Origin: UBA6224 sp963800205
Lineage (GTDB): Bacteria > Patescibacteriota > Saccharimonadia > Saccharimonadales > UBA4665
Assembly: GCA_963800205.1 (NCBI GenBank)
Contig: CAWCZQ010000005.1
Coordinates: forward strand, 124,001-188,000
Length of the DNA: 64,000 nucleotides
Direction: 5' to 3'
Shown here: piece by piece, positions 35,212 through 44,541 of the stretch
Position numbering within the stretch: the stretch's first letter is position 1
Layout of the letters: each line of letters opens with the position of its first letter
The notes under the pieces: generated by a model
What the model saw: the letters and a program-made list of their open reading frames with translations, nothing else
The model's database searches: none
Told to the model about the DNA's origin: nothing
Made by a program: the position numbers and the translations under genes

Positions 35212-35287
35212 ACAAACAGCGACGGCTCACCGCCACACTCCTTTACAAGTCAGACATAGGGGGATAGGATGAGACTAAGGAGTCCTT

Positions 35288-36320
35288 ATGGCGGCACACC
35301 CGTATGAATACCCTACTCCATCCGAATTCGAAGACACGACCGAACTATCGGTAGTCCATCACGATCTTGCTGTCGCTGATGTGGGCAAGCCAACGCGGCA
35401 GTACTTTAATGCTGGTCGGCAACGGATTCAGGTCACCCAGCAGCACCTCAAGCTCGACGATCACTCAGAATACGATGTCCGCATTTACGAACCGCCCACA
35501 CCCGGCCGAAGTCAAAACAAGCTACACGACGCCGTGGTGCACCGATCTCGATGGTATCAATGACCTCGTAGGTAGGTCGCTGGCGCAACGCAATGTACTG
35601 GCAGTTGCAATAGGACCTCCCAAGGCACCACTCCACGCCTTGCCGCAAATGCTTAACAGGATTAGTCTCGAGCATGATGCCCATGCGCAGCATACTATCC
35701 TTGATTGGTACGAAGCCTCCTATGATAGTCAAACTAGACAAAAAGAATTGCTTACGGTTGGTTTCTCCCGAGCGGCTGTGATTGGCCTCGGGGTACATGC
35801 GCTGGCAGCAAGCTATGATCGCAAGGTACTCTATGGTGATTTTACTGACCTGGTTCTGGAACACCGCGTGCAGCGCAAAGATATTGCGGTTCACGAACTA
35901 GTAAAGTATCTTGGCAAAGAAGTTCTGGAGCTTGCCAGTGGTATTTCACACTACCGACCATCCGAAATACCTTACTTGGCAAAAACCGTAAGGTTATCAC
36001 CCTCCTTTTGGATCAATCAAATCGCCGTTACTAAATCAATATTCGACGGAACAGCCGGTGATTTTGTCGCCAACCTTCCGCAAAACACTACCGCAGACGT
36101 ATTTTTATACGACGGTAGTATGTTCAACCAAGCCGATGACTGGCACGCAGCACTCGATCCATTTGCCAACATTAGAGTACATCGAAAACCAGGGCTGCAC
36201 ATGACCGGCACTGACACCCTTGTTAGGACAAGTACTGTGGATGCTATTTCTCACGTTGAAAGCCTCCTGCATGAAAATGTTAAACCGTCGGACTTGCCTA
36301 AAGCACTCAAAGAGCGCTAG
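35288..36320 (+). pseudogene. Alpha/beta hydrolase-like protein split by one extra base
   Basis: AAGGAG lies before the ATG and the first 70 residues (to YEPP) are in one frame; the rest, from about HPAEVKTSYTTPW, is in the next. Removing one C in CCGCCC at 35495-35497 rejoins them into 343 residues. The second part has GFSRAAVIGLG, a nucleophile-elbow-like GxSxA, an aspartate in FLYDGSMFNQADDW and GLHMTG for a possible His, in hydrolase order. No signal peptide. Function unknown. Its stop shares CTAG with the uvrB stop. Confidence 0.7.
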
Positions 36321-38281
36321 CTCTTGCTTTTGATGTCTTCGATAATATCTCGGAGTTCAGCGGCTTTTTCGAATTCTAAATTAGCTGCAGCCAAGTCCAT
36401 TTGACGGCTGAGGTCGTCAATAAGATGTTTGTACTCGTCCTTGGGGATTTTCTTGAGATCAAGCTTGGCCCGTTTTGCTTCCTCCGGTAAGTCAGGGCGC
36501 ATTCCCTTCTCGATTGCCTTACTGATGCCGGTTGGCGTAATACCATGTTTAGTATTGTATTCTTCTTGGATTTTGCGCCGACGGGTCGTTTCGTCTATGG
36601 TTTTTTGCATGCTTTTGGTCATGTGATCGGCATACATTATCACCCGGCCGTGCTCGTGCCGGGCCGCTCGGCCTACCGTCTGAATGAGCGCCTGTTCACT
36701 ACGCAAAAATCCTTCTTTGTCGGCATCCAATATAGCCACTAGCGAAACTTCCGGCAAATCAAGACCTTCTCGCAGCAGATTTATACCGACCAATACGTCA
36801 AAGGTACCCAGCCGTAAATCTCTAATAATATCACTGCGCTCGAGCGTATCGATATCGCTATGCAGGTAGGCAACCTTAATGTTCAGTTCGTGCAGGTAGT
36901 CGGTGAGATCTTCGGCCATGCGCTTGGTGAGTGTTGTCACCAGCACACGCTGGCGCTTCTCGATAGTGGCCTTTATTTCGCCCAAGAGGTCATCAATTTG
37001 CTTGTCGACAGGCCGCACTTCGATGGGAGGGTCGAGCAAGCCCGTTGGCCGAATCACCTGCTGAGCCGGCTCTGGGCTACGAGTGAGCTCATACTCAGCG
37101 GGCGTGGCGCTGACGTAGACTACTTGGTTAACATGGCGTTCAAATTCGGTAAAGGTTAGTGGGCGGTTATCGAGTGCACTCGGTAGGCGAAAACCATGCT
37201 CTACCAAGACTTCTTTGCGAGCCCGATCACCGTTGTACATCCCTCGTACCTGCGGAATCGTCATGTGTGATTCATCGATTAACATCAAGTAGTCATCGGG
37301 GAAATAATCGAGCAACGTGGCTGGCTGATCGCCTGGTTCGCGATTGGTCAGATAACGACTGTAGTTCTCGATGCCTTTCACAAAACCAGTTTCTTGCAGC
37401 ATTTCCAAATCAAACCGAGTCCGCTGCTCGAGCCGCTGAGCCTCCAGTAACTTACCCTGGCGCTTAAACAATGCCAGCCGGTCTTCCAACTCCTGTTCTA
37501 TTTTTCCCAGCGCAATCTGTAATTTTTGCTGGGGCGTTACATAGTGACTACCCGGGAAAATCTTGTACTGCTGGAGATTTGCCAGAATTTCGCCAGTAAG
37601 CGGATCAATCCGGGTTATACGGTCAATCTCGTCGCCGAAAAACTCAATACGATAGGCGAGCTCTTCACCCGCTGGAAAGACGTCTACCACATCTCCCCTA
37701 ACCCGGAAGGTACTACGGTGAAAGTCGATGTCATTGCGTTGATACTGGATATCAGTCAGCTGGCGGAGCAATTTGTCTCGTATGCGCCTCTCGCCAACCT
37801 TGACTTCAATTGCAAGATCGCCATAGTCTTCGACCGAGCCAATGCCGTAGATACAGCTGACACTCGCCACAATAAGGACGTCTTTGCGGCTTAATAACGC
37901 GTCAGTAGCGGCGTGACGAAGACGATCGATCTCTTCGTTAATCTGGCTATCTTTTTCGATGTAGGTATCGCTGCGCGCAATGTAGGCCTCGGGCTGATAA
38001 TAATCAAAGTAACTGACAAAGTAATGGACCGCATTTTCCGGAAAGAAATTGCGAAATTCCGCATACAACTGCGCAGCGAGGGTTTTGTTATGGCTTAGCA
38101 CCAGCGTCGGACGCTGTACATTCTGCACTAAATTAGCCATGGTATATGTTTTACCAGAGCCAGTCACACCCAGTAGTGTCTGGTGTTTTTCATTGTCTGT
38201 TAGCCCCGCCGTCAGCTGTCGAATAGCCGCCGGCTGGTCTCCCATCGGCTCAAAACCCGCACGTAAATTAAATTGTGCCAT
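36317..38281 (-). CDS. uvrB: Excinuclease ABC subunit B
   Basis: A 654-residue damage-verification helicase of nucleotide excision repair. Walker A is GVTGSGKTYTMANLV (about 39-53), followed by the beta-hairpin region YFVSYFDYYQPEAYI, Walker B-type LMLIDESHMT, helicase motifs in VGINLLREGLDLPEVSLV and QTVGRAARH, and a C-terminal UVR motif (LAAANLEFEKAAELRDIIEDI) that binds UvrC. uvrA and uvrC are not in the window. Confidence 0.98.
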   Translation of the reverse strand: MAQFNLRAGFEPMGDQPAAIRQLTAGLTDNEKHQTLLGVTGSGKTYTMANLVQNVQRPTLVLSHNKTLAAQLYAEFRNFFPENAVHYFVSYFDYYQPEAYIARSDTYIEKDSQINEEIDRLRHAATDALLSRKDVLIVASVSCIYGIGSVEDYGDLAIEVKVGERRIRDKLLRQLTDIQYQRNDIDFHRSTFRVRGDVVDVFPAGEELAYRIEFFGDEIDRITRIDPLTGEILANLQQYKIFPGSHYVTPQQKLQIALGKIEQELEDRLALFKRQGKLLEAQRLEQRTRFDLEMLQETGFVKGIENYSRYLTNREPGDQPATLLDYFPDDYLMLIDESHMTIPQVRGMYNGDRARKEVLVEHGFRLPSALDNRPLTFTEFERHVNQVVYVSATPAEYELTRSPEPAQQVIRPTGLLDPPIEVRPVDKQIDDLLGEIKATIEKRQRVLVTTLTKRMAEDLTDYLHELNIKVAYLHSDIDTLERSDIIRDLRLGTFDVLVGINLLREGLDLPEVSLVAILDADKEGFLRSEQALIQTVGRAARHEHGRVIMYADHMTKSMQKTIDETTRRRKIQEEYNTKHGITPTGISKAIEKGMRPDLPEEAKRAKLDLKKIPKDEYKHLIDDLSRQMDLAAANLEFEKAAELRDIIEDIKSKS

Positions 38282-38287
38282 CCTTAT

Positions 38288-38296
38288 ATAGTAGCA
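38288..38296 (-). promoter_or_regulatory. Extended -10, leaderless-type uvrB promoter
   Basis: TGCTACTAT on the reverse strand ends six bases before the uvrB ATG. No SOS box (CTGTN8ACAG or GAACN4GTTC) is seen beside it. Confidence 0.65.
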
Positions 38297-38423
38297 AAAG
38301 ACAGATAATAATCGTTGAATGAATGGATAAAACCCTATTCGAAGCTTCTATCGATTCGGAGGAAGCCAAGCCCTACTATTGACCCTTACTTCTCTTTGCA
38401 GATGCACGCTGTACCGTCATTTT

Positions 38424-39068
38424 CTATTTATTTGTATTGACGCTCAGGAGAAGTGACCAGAGTGTTTTTTGGACATCGGGAGATGTGGTCTCAGTCTCGT
38501 TTGCAACGGTGACAATAGCATCTGGCATACCAGAGATGTAGTCAACCTTCTTCATGCCGACGACATTCTTGCCGAAGGCACCACCAGAAAATAGTACAGC
38601 TTGATCGCTTCGCTTCTCTATTTTGAGATCTTTGTCGGAGCTACCATCAACATACGACACCGTGACCTTGCCGTTGGTTATCTTATAATCGGCGACATCG
38701 ACAAATGGAGAGTCAACCATCTGCCCTTTGATGTTAGGTTTGACCAAAGAAAGTACGTACGGACCAGCTTCACTTTTGTCGTTCTTGAAAGACAACACAT
38801 AGGCTCGTTGATTAATTTGCTGACTCATTGCTGGCTTGCCCCACGCTTTGTCATAATTCAACATAAAGCCCAGATCGGAGTTAGTGTACCTTTCGAGGTT
38901 AGCCGTCTCACTCTTTGCCTTGCTAGTGGTGGTGTTTTTGTAAGTCGTAGCAGTTGATCGTTTCGTCCATACATAATATCCCACGGCGAGAATAACAGCG
39001 CAGACAGTAAGAATCACTATGGCTGTGATGAGGGTAAATCCTTGTTGATGATGTTTGTTGCTCGTCAT
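38424..39068 (-). CDS. Type IV pilin-like protein
   Basis: A 214-residue protein. The N terminus QQGFTLITAIVILTVCAVIL is a prepilin signal: cleavage after Gly, then a hydrophobic helix of about 22 residues. The usual Glu at mature position 5 is Thr (FTLITA), which suggests a minor pilin or pseudopilin. The mature domain (about 50-214) has no motif I recognise. GAGGAG lies ahead of the ATG. Export and processing would need a prepilin peptidase not seen here. Confidence 0.8.
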   Translation of the reverse strand: MTSNKHHQQGFTLITAIVILTVCAVILAVGYYVWTKRSTATTYKNTTTSKAKSETANLERYTNSDLGFMLNYDKAWGKPAMSQQINQRAYVLSFKNDKSEAGPYVLSLVKPNIKGQMVDSPFVDVADYKITNGKVTVSYVDGSSDKDLKIEKRSDQAVLFSGGAFGKNVVGMKKVDYISGMPDAIVTVANETETTSPDVQKTLWSLLLSVNTNK

Positions 39069-39150
39069 GCTGTTTGCTCTCCTCTAAGGTCTTATTATGT
39101 CAATTAAAGCGGTGGCTGCCTACTAACTATAACTACGTAAAAACTCCGGC

Positions 39151-39723
39151 TTAATGGACTTTATACAATTGCGAATACTTAGCATGTTCGACATCCAGGT
39201 GAGCCGTGAGGTCACTGACTAGTTTTTCGGCATCGTCTTCGAACATAACGGCGGATTCATCGCGGAGTGGACGGGCCAATGCTAACAAGTTTTGGATTTC
39301 ATCACTGATGCCACCAGCGCCTTGCAAGAAGCCGATAGGCGTGTCAGTTTCCATGGCAATCGTAAACTCATGCAGCGTCCCCAGACGGCCTCCAATGCTG
39401 ACGACGGCATCACTACTGGTAATCAGCAACGTGTCGCGACCTACATAGTGAAGACCACTATAAAGGATAGTGTCGTAGGCTTCGGTCGGCAGGCGGTATT
39501 TAACGATGTGCTCCACCTTGCTGGCAGCAGGACTAATCCCCACACTCATGGTACCCCCTGCGGCCTTATAGCCTTCGGCGGCGTAATTTGGCAGGCCGAT
39601 AGTTGCGCCAGTCATTAAGCTATGGCCGGCGTTAGCGATAGCTTCGCCCAGCCGAAATGCCAGCTCTCTTCCCTCTTCGACGCTGGCGCCACGCGCCGCT
39701 CCTGAAACACAAATTTGGTACAT
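39151..39723 (-). CDS. LOG/SLOG-family Rossmann protein (TIGR00725-like)
   Basis: A 190-residue protein beginning MYQICVSGAARG, with AGHSLMTGATIGLPNYAAEGYKAAGG and VVSIGGRLGTLHEFTIAME, the GGxGTxxE of LOG phosphoribohydrolase-like proteins. The lysine-decarboxylase-like family removes ribose-phosphate from nucleotides or binds them; substrate unknown. I start at ATG 39723 because AAAGGAG precedes it; the ten residues upstream lack a ribosome site. Confidence 0.85.
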   Translation of the reverse strand: MYQICVSGAARGASVEEGRELAFRLGEAIANAGHSLMTGATIGLPNYAAEGYKAAGGTMSVGISPAASKVEHIVKYRLPTEAYDTILYSGLHYVGRDTLLITSSDAVVSIGGRLGTLHEFTIAMETDTPIGFLQGAGGISDEIQNLLALARPLRDESAVMFEDDAEKLVSDLTAHLDVEHAKYSQLYKVH

Positions 39724-39773
39724 GCCCACTCCTTTATTTTGGCTTTTATGCATATGCTTGTCCGTATTATACC

Positions 39774-41012
39774 TTATGCCAGTTCCGGAACCGGCACGAG
39801 ATCTGATTCCAGTCCTCCCACGACGAGCTCTTCGACATTATCGTGCTTGAGGTAGCGAATGATTAACTCATGCCAAAGCGAATGTCGGAAATACTGCACT
39901 ACTCGCTGTTTATAATCCAGTTCGTTGCAATAGTTCAGTGCTACATCAATGATGTTACACGAGACCGGTTTGTGGTCGTGGAGCATGCTCAGATGCGTCG
40001 TGTGGTGCCAAAATTCCATGCCAGGGTCTATGTAACTCAGCACCTTCTCGATTGAATGCCAGCTCAGATCCTCCGCCTGAATGTGTGGCTCAAAAATTTC
40101 AGCCCGGAACCTATCGTTAAATCGGGCGTAGTAGCGTTGAATAACCTGCCATGAGACTGAGCGGCCAAATAATTCAGTTTTAAGCGACGGCTCGCCCTTG
40201 ATAATTTGTTGCACCATCAGCGCAAAATCAGGCTTTACCTGGCACAATTTCAAGAAAGTACTCGCTGCCTTTACCTGGTTCATCTCATGGAGCCCCAATA
40301 GCAGACTTGTCATAGCAGCTGCTGGCGGCCGTGACGCTGGCAGTGGCAGCAGCACGATTGCACCGAGCTCTCGAAAACCAACGACGTTGTGCTTCCGCAC
40401 CGTCACATGAGATTCGGCCATTTTTTGCCAACGAGCACTATCTGGCGCTACGACAACGATCGGCCGTATCTCAAAATCCGTCGGCTTCACTTTTTTATAC
40501 GATTCAATAAACTGACGATGCCACGAAGAAGACTCGGTAAGCTGACTGGCTGCGTAGATGGCTGCGAGTGGTTCGTGTTTTAGCATTGAATCGAGCGAGC
40601 GATAGCCGAGCGCTTTCATGGCATGCTTGGGCGCATGCTTTTTGACTAGCTTTTTGCCGACGGCGAGTTTCAGGGCAAAACATGACTTATGGAGCGGCAG
40701 ACTATTGAGTTCCTTGGCGATATTAGTCATGTCGTCGACCTCATCTACTGAGTCGTGTTTTTCTCGTAACAAACTTAGTAACCGCTCATTATCCATTTTC
40801 AGACGAGACTGCAGCGCCTGATAGAGTTCAGGACCCGTCGTGTCGTGCGGATCAAGACCCAGCTGTTTGAGCTTACGCTGAGTCGCTTGCATTACTTCGG
40901 TAGACAAACGAATATCGGTACTCCCGTGGCCACTGGCTCGTTCCAATTGGTGTAATCCCGCTTGAAACTCGGGTGGATTGATTCCTAGCAGTTCAGACAG
41001 TACCCTCGTCAT
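39774..41012 (-). CDS. Unrecognised 412-residue soluble protein
   Basis: A mostly helical, His/Leu-rich soluble protein with no signal peptide or membrane segment. The N-terminal third (about 1-130) ends in HKSCFALKLAVGKKLVKKHAPKHAMKALGYRSLDSML, a basic stretch that could touch nucleic acid; the C-terminal part has a WHHTTHLSMLHDHKPVSCNIIDVALNYCNEL segment rich in His and Cys. I recognise no family. Codon use looks like its neighbours, and the frame is long and clean, so it is a true gene, perhaps lineage specific. TAATCT with TGG before it lies ten bases upstream of the start. Confidence 0.8.
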   Translation of the reverse strand: MTRVLSELLGINPPEFQAGLHQLERASGHGSTDIRLSTEVMQATQRKLKQLGLDPHDTTGPELYQALQSRLKMDNERLLSLLREKHDSVDEVDDMTNIAKELNSLPLHKSCFALKLAVGKKLVKKHAPKHAMKALGYRSLDSMLKHEPLAAIYAASQLTESSSWHRQFIESYKKVKPTDFEIRPIVVVAPDSARWQKMAESHVTVRKHNVVGFRELGAIVLLPLPASRPPAAAMTSLLLGLHEMNQVKAASTFLKLCQVKPDFALMVQQIIKGEPSLKTELFGRSVSWQVIQRYYARFNDRFRAEIFEPHIQAEDLSWHSIEKVLSYIDPGMEFWHHTTHLSMLHDHKPVSCNIIDVALNYCNELDYKQRVVQYFRHSLWHELIIRYLKHDNVEELVVGGLESDLVPVPELA

Positions 41013-41081
41013 AGTTAGTTCTAGATTACCACAAGCATGATGTTGGCACTAGAAAAGCGTGAGCTTTGTATTGAGTATATC

Positions 41082-42083
41082 CTAGAAGCGCTCAGGCTTA
41101 TACCAATCAGGTGCATTTTTGAGCCACTCCTCGAGATCTTCTTCGCTCAGGAGGCCTGCTTGAGCGCCGACTTTCTGGCAAACACTCATCGAATTAATAG
41201 GCGCCCACTGCAGCGCTCCTTCTAGGGTGTTACCCTTAGCGAGTTCTCCAACAAAAGTACTGGCAAATGCATCACCTGCACCGGTTCGGTCAACCGGCTC
41301 TGCCGGGTCAGGATAGAGCGGCATTTTCCACCTATTTTCTCCATCACTGGCATATGCACCTGCTGGACCATCGGTCACCACAACAATGCGTGGCCCCAGT
41401 TCATGCAGCTTATTAATGAGGTCATGGACGTCTTCGTGGTTGCCACCCCCTACCAGCACGGCTTCTTCACGGTTTAGTACGAGTACTTCTGACCGCTGAT
41501 AGACTCGTCGTAACCGGTCAACACCAACTTCCATCTGGAATGTGCCGGGCTGGAAGGCTAGTTTGACGTCGGGATATTGCTCCAGCCAGTCACATACTTG
41601 ATCATGATATTCAATGGCGTGTTCGCTGATAGAGCTAAAGTACACCCACGATGGTATGTCCTTGTCGTGCAGCTGCGGCCACTTGTAGTCGTATTCTTCG
41701 TGCTTAATGAGGATGGTTCGTTCGCTTCCATAGCGTAAAACAAAGTGATAATTACTGTTTTTACCACGGTTTACTTTTACGAAACGGGTGTCAACACCAC
41801 GTTCATGTAGTGCGGCAATAATATTACGACCGTACTCATCGTCGCCAACATTGGCGACAAAACCGGTATTCAACCCCATACGGGTAAATGCAACAGCCGC
41901 ATTACTAGCATTACCGACCGCTTCGATAACTTCTCGCCCTTCAAACGGCAGCTTAGTTGCAAATGGCATGGCTAGCCACGGACCTTCTTCGTTCTCATAA
42001 GTACGAGCTTGGTCATCTTGCAGTTTAATAAAATCATCGGTAACGACGTCACCGATACTGATTAGGTCTAGTTTTTTACTCAC
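41082..42083 (-). CDS. PfkB-family carbohydrate kinase
   Basis: A 333-residue ribokinase-fold kinase. The substrate-side motif GNASNAAVAFTRMGLNTGFVANVGDDEYG (about 56-84) and ATP-side motif DRTGAGDAFASTFVGEL (about 264-280, catalytic Asp in GAGD) are intact. Start is GTG with AAAGGAATGGTGGG before it. It lies just after the aldolase gene, 72 bases away, so fructose-6-phosphate or another sugar phosphate is a tempting substrate, but PfkB members also use ribose, adenosine and others. Confidence 0.9.
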   Translation of the reverse strand: MSKKLDLISIGDVVTDDFIKLQDDQARTYENEEGPWLAMPFATKLPFEGREVIEAVGNASNAAVAFTRMGLNTGFVANVGDDEYGRNIIAALHERGVDTRFVKVNRGKNSNYHFVLRYGSERTILIKHEEYDYKWPQLHDKDIPSWVYFSSISEHAIEYHDQVCDWLEQYPDVKLAFQPGTFQMEVGVDRLRRVYQRSEVLVLNREEAVLVGGGNHEDVHDLINKLHELGPRIVVVTDGPAGAYASDGENRWKMPLYPDPAEPVDRTGAGDAFASTFVGELAKGNTLEGALQWAPINSMSVCQKVGAQAGLLSEEDLEEWLKNAPDWYKPERF

Positions 42084-42155
42084 GTCCCACCATTCCTTTT
42101 TTTGCTAACGCTTATGCTTACATTGTCGCATAGGCTGTTATGCCTGACAACCCTA

Positions 42156-43070
42156 CTAAGGCTGAGCTCGTCCGGCAGAATTGAACGTATCGATTTTTGC
42201 TTCGACGACTTTCTGTACTTTTGGCACCACTGCCTGGGAAATGAGTTTGGCTACCGAATATTCGTTCGGGTTTTCTTTTAGCACTTTTTCGAGTGTATTT
42301 CGGTACATCACCCGCATATCAGAGTTGATATTAACCTTTGTCACGCCAATGCGCACAGCGTCAACAAAATAGTGCCCAGGAGTACCACTGCCGCCATGCA
42401 GGCTGATATTGCAAGGTAATGCTTCTCGTAGTTGCTGTAGTAAATCGAGATCGAGCTTTTTGGGTACCGGATATTTACCGTGCAGATTACCGACGGCAGC
42501 CGCAAAGGTATCTATCCCGGTCGTTTGCACGAATGCAGCAGCCGATTCGGGTGTGCTGAAGGTTTTCTTGATTTCGTTGTAATCAATAGCTTCTTTGTGA
42601 AGATTGGAACTACCACCAAAATAGTGCGGTTCGCTCTCCACCGATGCTCCGGTGAACTTAGCGTATTCCACCACTTCCTTCGTCGCGGCAATTATTTCTT
42701 CGTCGGTAGCGTCGTGATTGGCCTGCGATACATCGATGTGGATAAATTCAAAGCCGGCATCAATCCCAAGTTTGGCAGCCTCAACACTGGGCGAATGATC
42801 GAGATTTACATACATTTCGACGCCTAGTTCTGCCTTGACATTGTCGACCATATCACGCACCGTAGCCAGTCCAATCGTATCGACTTCTCCTTGGCTTACC
42901 TCAACCAATACAGGAGCATTTTTGGCTTTAGCGGCTTGTGCGACCGCAATGAGTGTCGGTTCGTCATCGAGGTTGAAAGCGCCAAAAGCCCAATGTTCCG
43001 CCCTGGCTTGCGCCATGCGTTCACGTGCCTTGTAGCAATTAGCGCGAATTTCCGTCAGAGATAGTGCCAT
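42156..43070 (-). CDS. fba: Class II fructose-bisphosphate aldolase
   Basis: A 304-residue zinc aldolase interconverting fructose-1,6-bisphosphate and two trioses. Visible are the catalytic NLDHS (about 93-97), ligand/phosphate residues in AVGNLHGKYP, SLHGGSGTPGH and GVTKVNINSDMR. A tagatose-bisphosphate role is not excluded by sequence. GAAAGGAAAG precedes the ATG, and TATACT is about 35 bases upstream. The PfkB gene follows. Confidence 0.95.
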   Translation of the reverse strand: MALSLTEIRANCYKARERMAQARAEHWAFGAFNLDDEPTLIAVAQAAKAKNAPVLVEVSQGEVDTIGLATVRDMVDNVKAELGVEMYVNLDHSPSVEAAKLGIDAGFEFIHIDVSQANHDATDEEIIAATKEVVEYAKFTGASVESEPHYFGGSSNLHKEAIDYNEIKKTFSTPESAAAFVQTTGIDTFAAAVGNLHGKYPVPKKLDLDLLQQLREALPCNISLHGGSGTPGHYFVDAVRIGVTKVNINSDMRVMYRNTLEKVLKENPNEYSVAKLISQAVVPKVQKVVEAKIDTFNSAGRAQP

Positions 43071-43137
43071 AGTATTATCTTTCCTTTCAATAGGTATCAG
43101 TATAAGAGCTTATGCTTGTATTTACCACCCGTGACAG

Positions 43138-43143
43138 TACAAT
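43138..43143 (+). promoter_or_regulatory. -10 box of the receiver-domain gene
   Basis: TACAAT, eight bases before ATG 43152 and inside the longer upstream frame, which argues for the short start and a leaderless or nearly leaderless mRNA. Confidence 0.55.
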
Positions 43144-43151
43144 ACTGTGTT

Positions 43152-43553
43152 ATGAATACGCTTCGCATACTCTGCATAGAGGACGAGGAACGCTACCGAC
43201 AAGCAATAGACATTTCACTGATTGGCTGTGAATTCGCCTACGAGTTAGAAGAAGTTGACACCACTTCAGATGCTCTGCAAGTGATAAGCAACGTGGCCAA
43301 TGGCGAGCATGATCCCATCGATGTCGTCCTGCTTGACGCCAATCTAGAATCTACGGTAAAAGACGGGAGCAACGGCAAAGCTGTGATACAACACATACAA
43401 GAGTTAGGTCTGTCTCCACATATCATAGGTTTTTCTGCAGAACGGATGACGGATTATGGCATCGAAGTCGACTACGACCTAGGTAAGGAAAACTTGGTTG
43501 ATTTACCGGCAATTATTCTCGAGATTGCCCGAAAAAAACACGAAGCGGCTTAA
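43152..43553 (+). CDS. Stand-alone response-regulator receiver-like protein
   Basis: A 133-residue single domain: MNTLRILCIEDEERYRQ carries the acidic pair, DVVLLDANLES the phospho-acceptor Asp (about residue 62), and DLGKENLVD near 115 the conserved Lys region. A loop of about eight residues after the Asp is longer than usual. There is no output domain and no histidine kinase nearby, so it may act like CheY or Spo0F, or bind a partner without phosphorylation. Confidence 0.8.
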   Translation: MNTLRILCIEDEERYRQAIDISLIGCEFAYELEEVDTTSDALQVISNVANGEHDPIDVVLLDANLESTVKDGSNGKAVIQHIQELGLSPHIIGFSAERMTDYGIEVDYDLGKENLVDLPAIILEIARKKHEAA

Positions 43554-43560
43554 CAAAAAA

Positions 43561-44541
43561 TTAGCGAGATTTGACAAGCTGGTGAGCTGATAGCTGAATA
43601 TGCTTTGCGGTCAAGCCAAATTTTTCGAGTAATTCAGACGGTTCGCCTGATTCGCCAAATCGATCTTGCATGCCGATACGTTTTACGGGCACAGGATACC
43701 TGTCGCTGAGGAGTTCTGCCACGGCCCCGCCGAGACCACCAGCAGCTTGCCCTTCTTCTACTGTTATCACTAGCTTGGTTCGTTTCACACTTCGTAAGAT
43801 GGTTTCTTCGTCGAGCGGCTTAATGGTCGGGCAGTGGATTACCTCAGCATCGATGCCATCACGGAAAAGCTTTTCGGCGGCGACGAGTACCTGATAGGTC
43901 ATCGTGCCCGTGGCGATAATCGTAATATCTTCGCCAGGTGCATACACGTAGGCTTTGCCGATCTCGAACGGTGTTTTGTCGGTCGTAAATACCGGCGTAG
44001 CCTCGCGAGCTAATCGCAAATAGTTTGGACGCGAGTCCCGGGCCATGGCGAGCGTCGCCTTTTTTGCTTCAACGCTATCACCCGGTGCGATTACTACCAT
44101 ATGGGGGAGCACACGCATCAGTGCGATATCTTCCAGCATTTGGTGTGTTGCACCATCAGGGCCGACCGATACGCCAGCATGACTACCGACAACTTTGACA
44201 GGCTGATTGTTGAGGCAAATGGTTGTCCGAATCTGTTCCCAGTTGCGCCCGGGGCTAAAAGCCGCGTAGCTACTGACGAATGGGGTCTTACCCATAGCGG
44301 CGAGGCCTGAGCCAACCGTAACCAAGTTTTGTTCGGCGACACCAATTTCTATAAATCGTTCGGGGAACGCATCACGGAATAAGCTCATCTGTGTCGAATC
44401 AGTCAGATCAGCACAAGCGGCGACAATGTGTTCATCTCGCTGACCAGCCTCAAGCAACCCCTTCCCGAACCCTTTGCGAATTGGCTCCTGTGCCAAATCA
44501 GGACTTAGGATGTCATCTACTAAATGCATATCTTTACTCAT
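43561..44541 (-). CDS. Transketolase, C-terminal subunit
   Basis: A 326-residue pyrimidine-binding and C-terminal half of a split transketolase, with GVAEQNLVTVGSGLAAMGKTPFVSSYAAF (catalytic Glu in GVAEQN, about 67-72) and a transketolase C domain from about 200. It overlaps the N-terminal subunit gene by eight bases. The two form one thiamine diphosphate enzyme moving two-carbon units in the pentose phosphate pathway. Split transketolases are common in CPR and archaea. Confidence 0.94.
   Translation of the reverse strand: MSKDMHLVDDILSPDLAQEPIRKGFGKGLLEAGQRDEHIVAACADLTDSTQMSLFRDAFPERFIEIGVAEQNLVTVGSGLAAMGKTPFVSSYAAFSPGRNWEQIRTTICLNNQPVKVVGSHAGVSVGPDGATHQMLEDIALMRVLPHMVVIAPGDSVEAKKATLAMARDSRPNYLRLAREATPVFTTDKTPFEIGKAYVYAPGEDITIIATGTMTYQVLVAAEKLFRDGIDAEVIHCPTIKPLDEETILRSVKRTKLVITVEEGQAAGGLGGAVAELLSDRYPVPVKRIGMQDRFGESGEPSELLEKFGLTAKHIQLSAHQLVKSR

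Noticed and set aside
38282..38423. A gene in the gap between uvrB and the pilin-like gene
   Set aside because: No frame of useful length with a start and ribosome site; apart from the uvrB promoter nothing clear is present.
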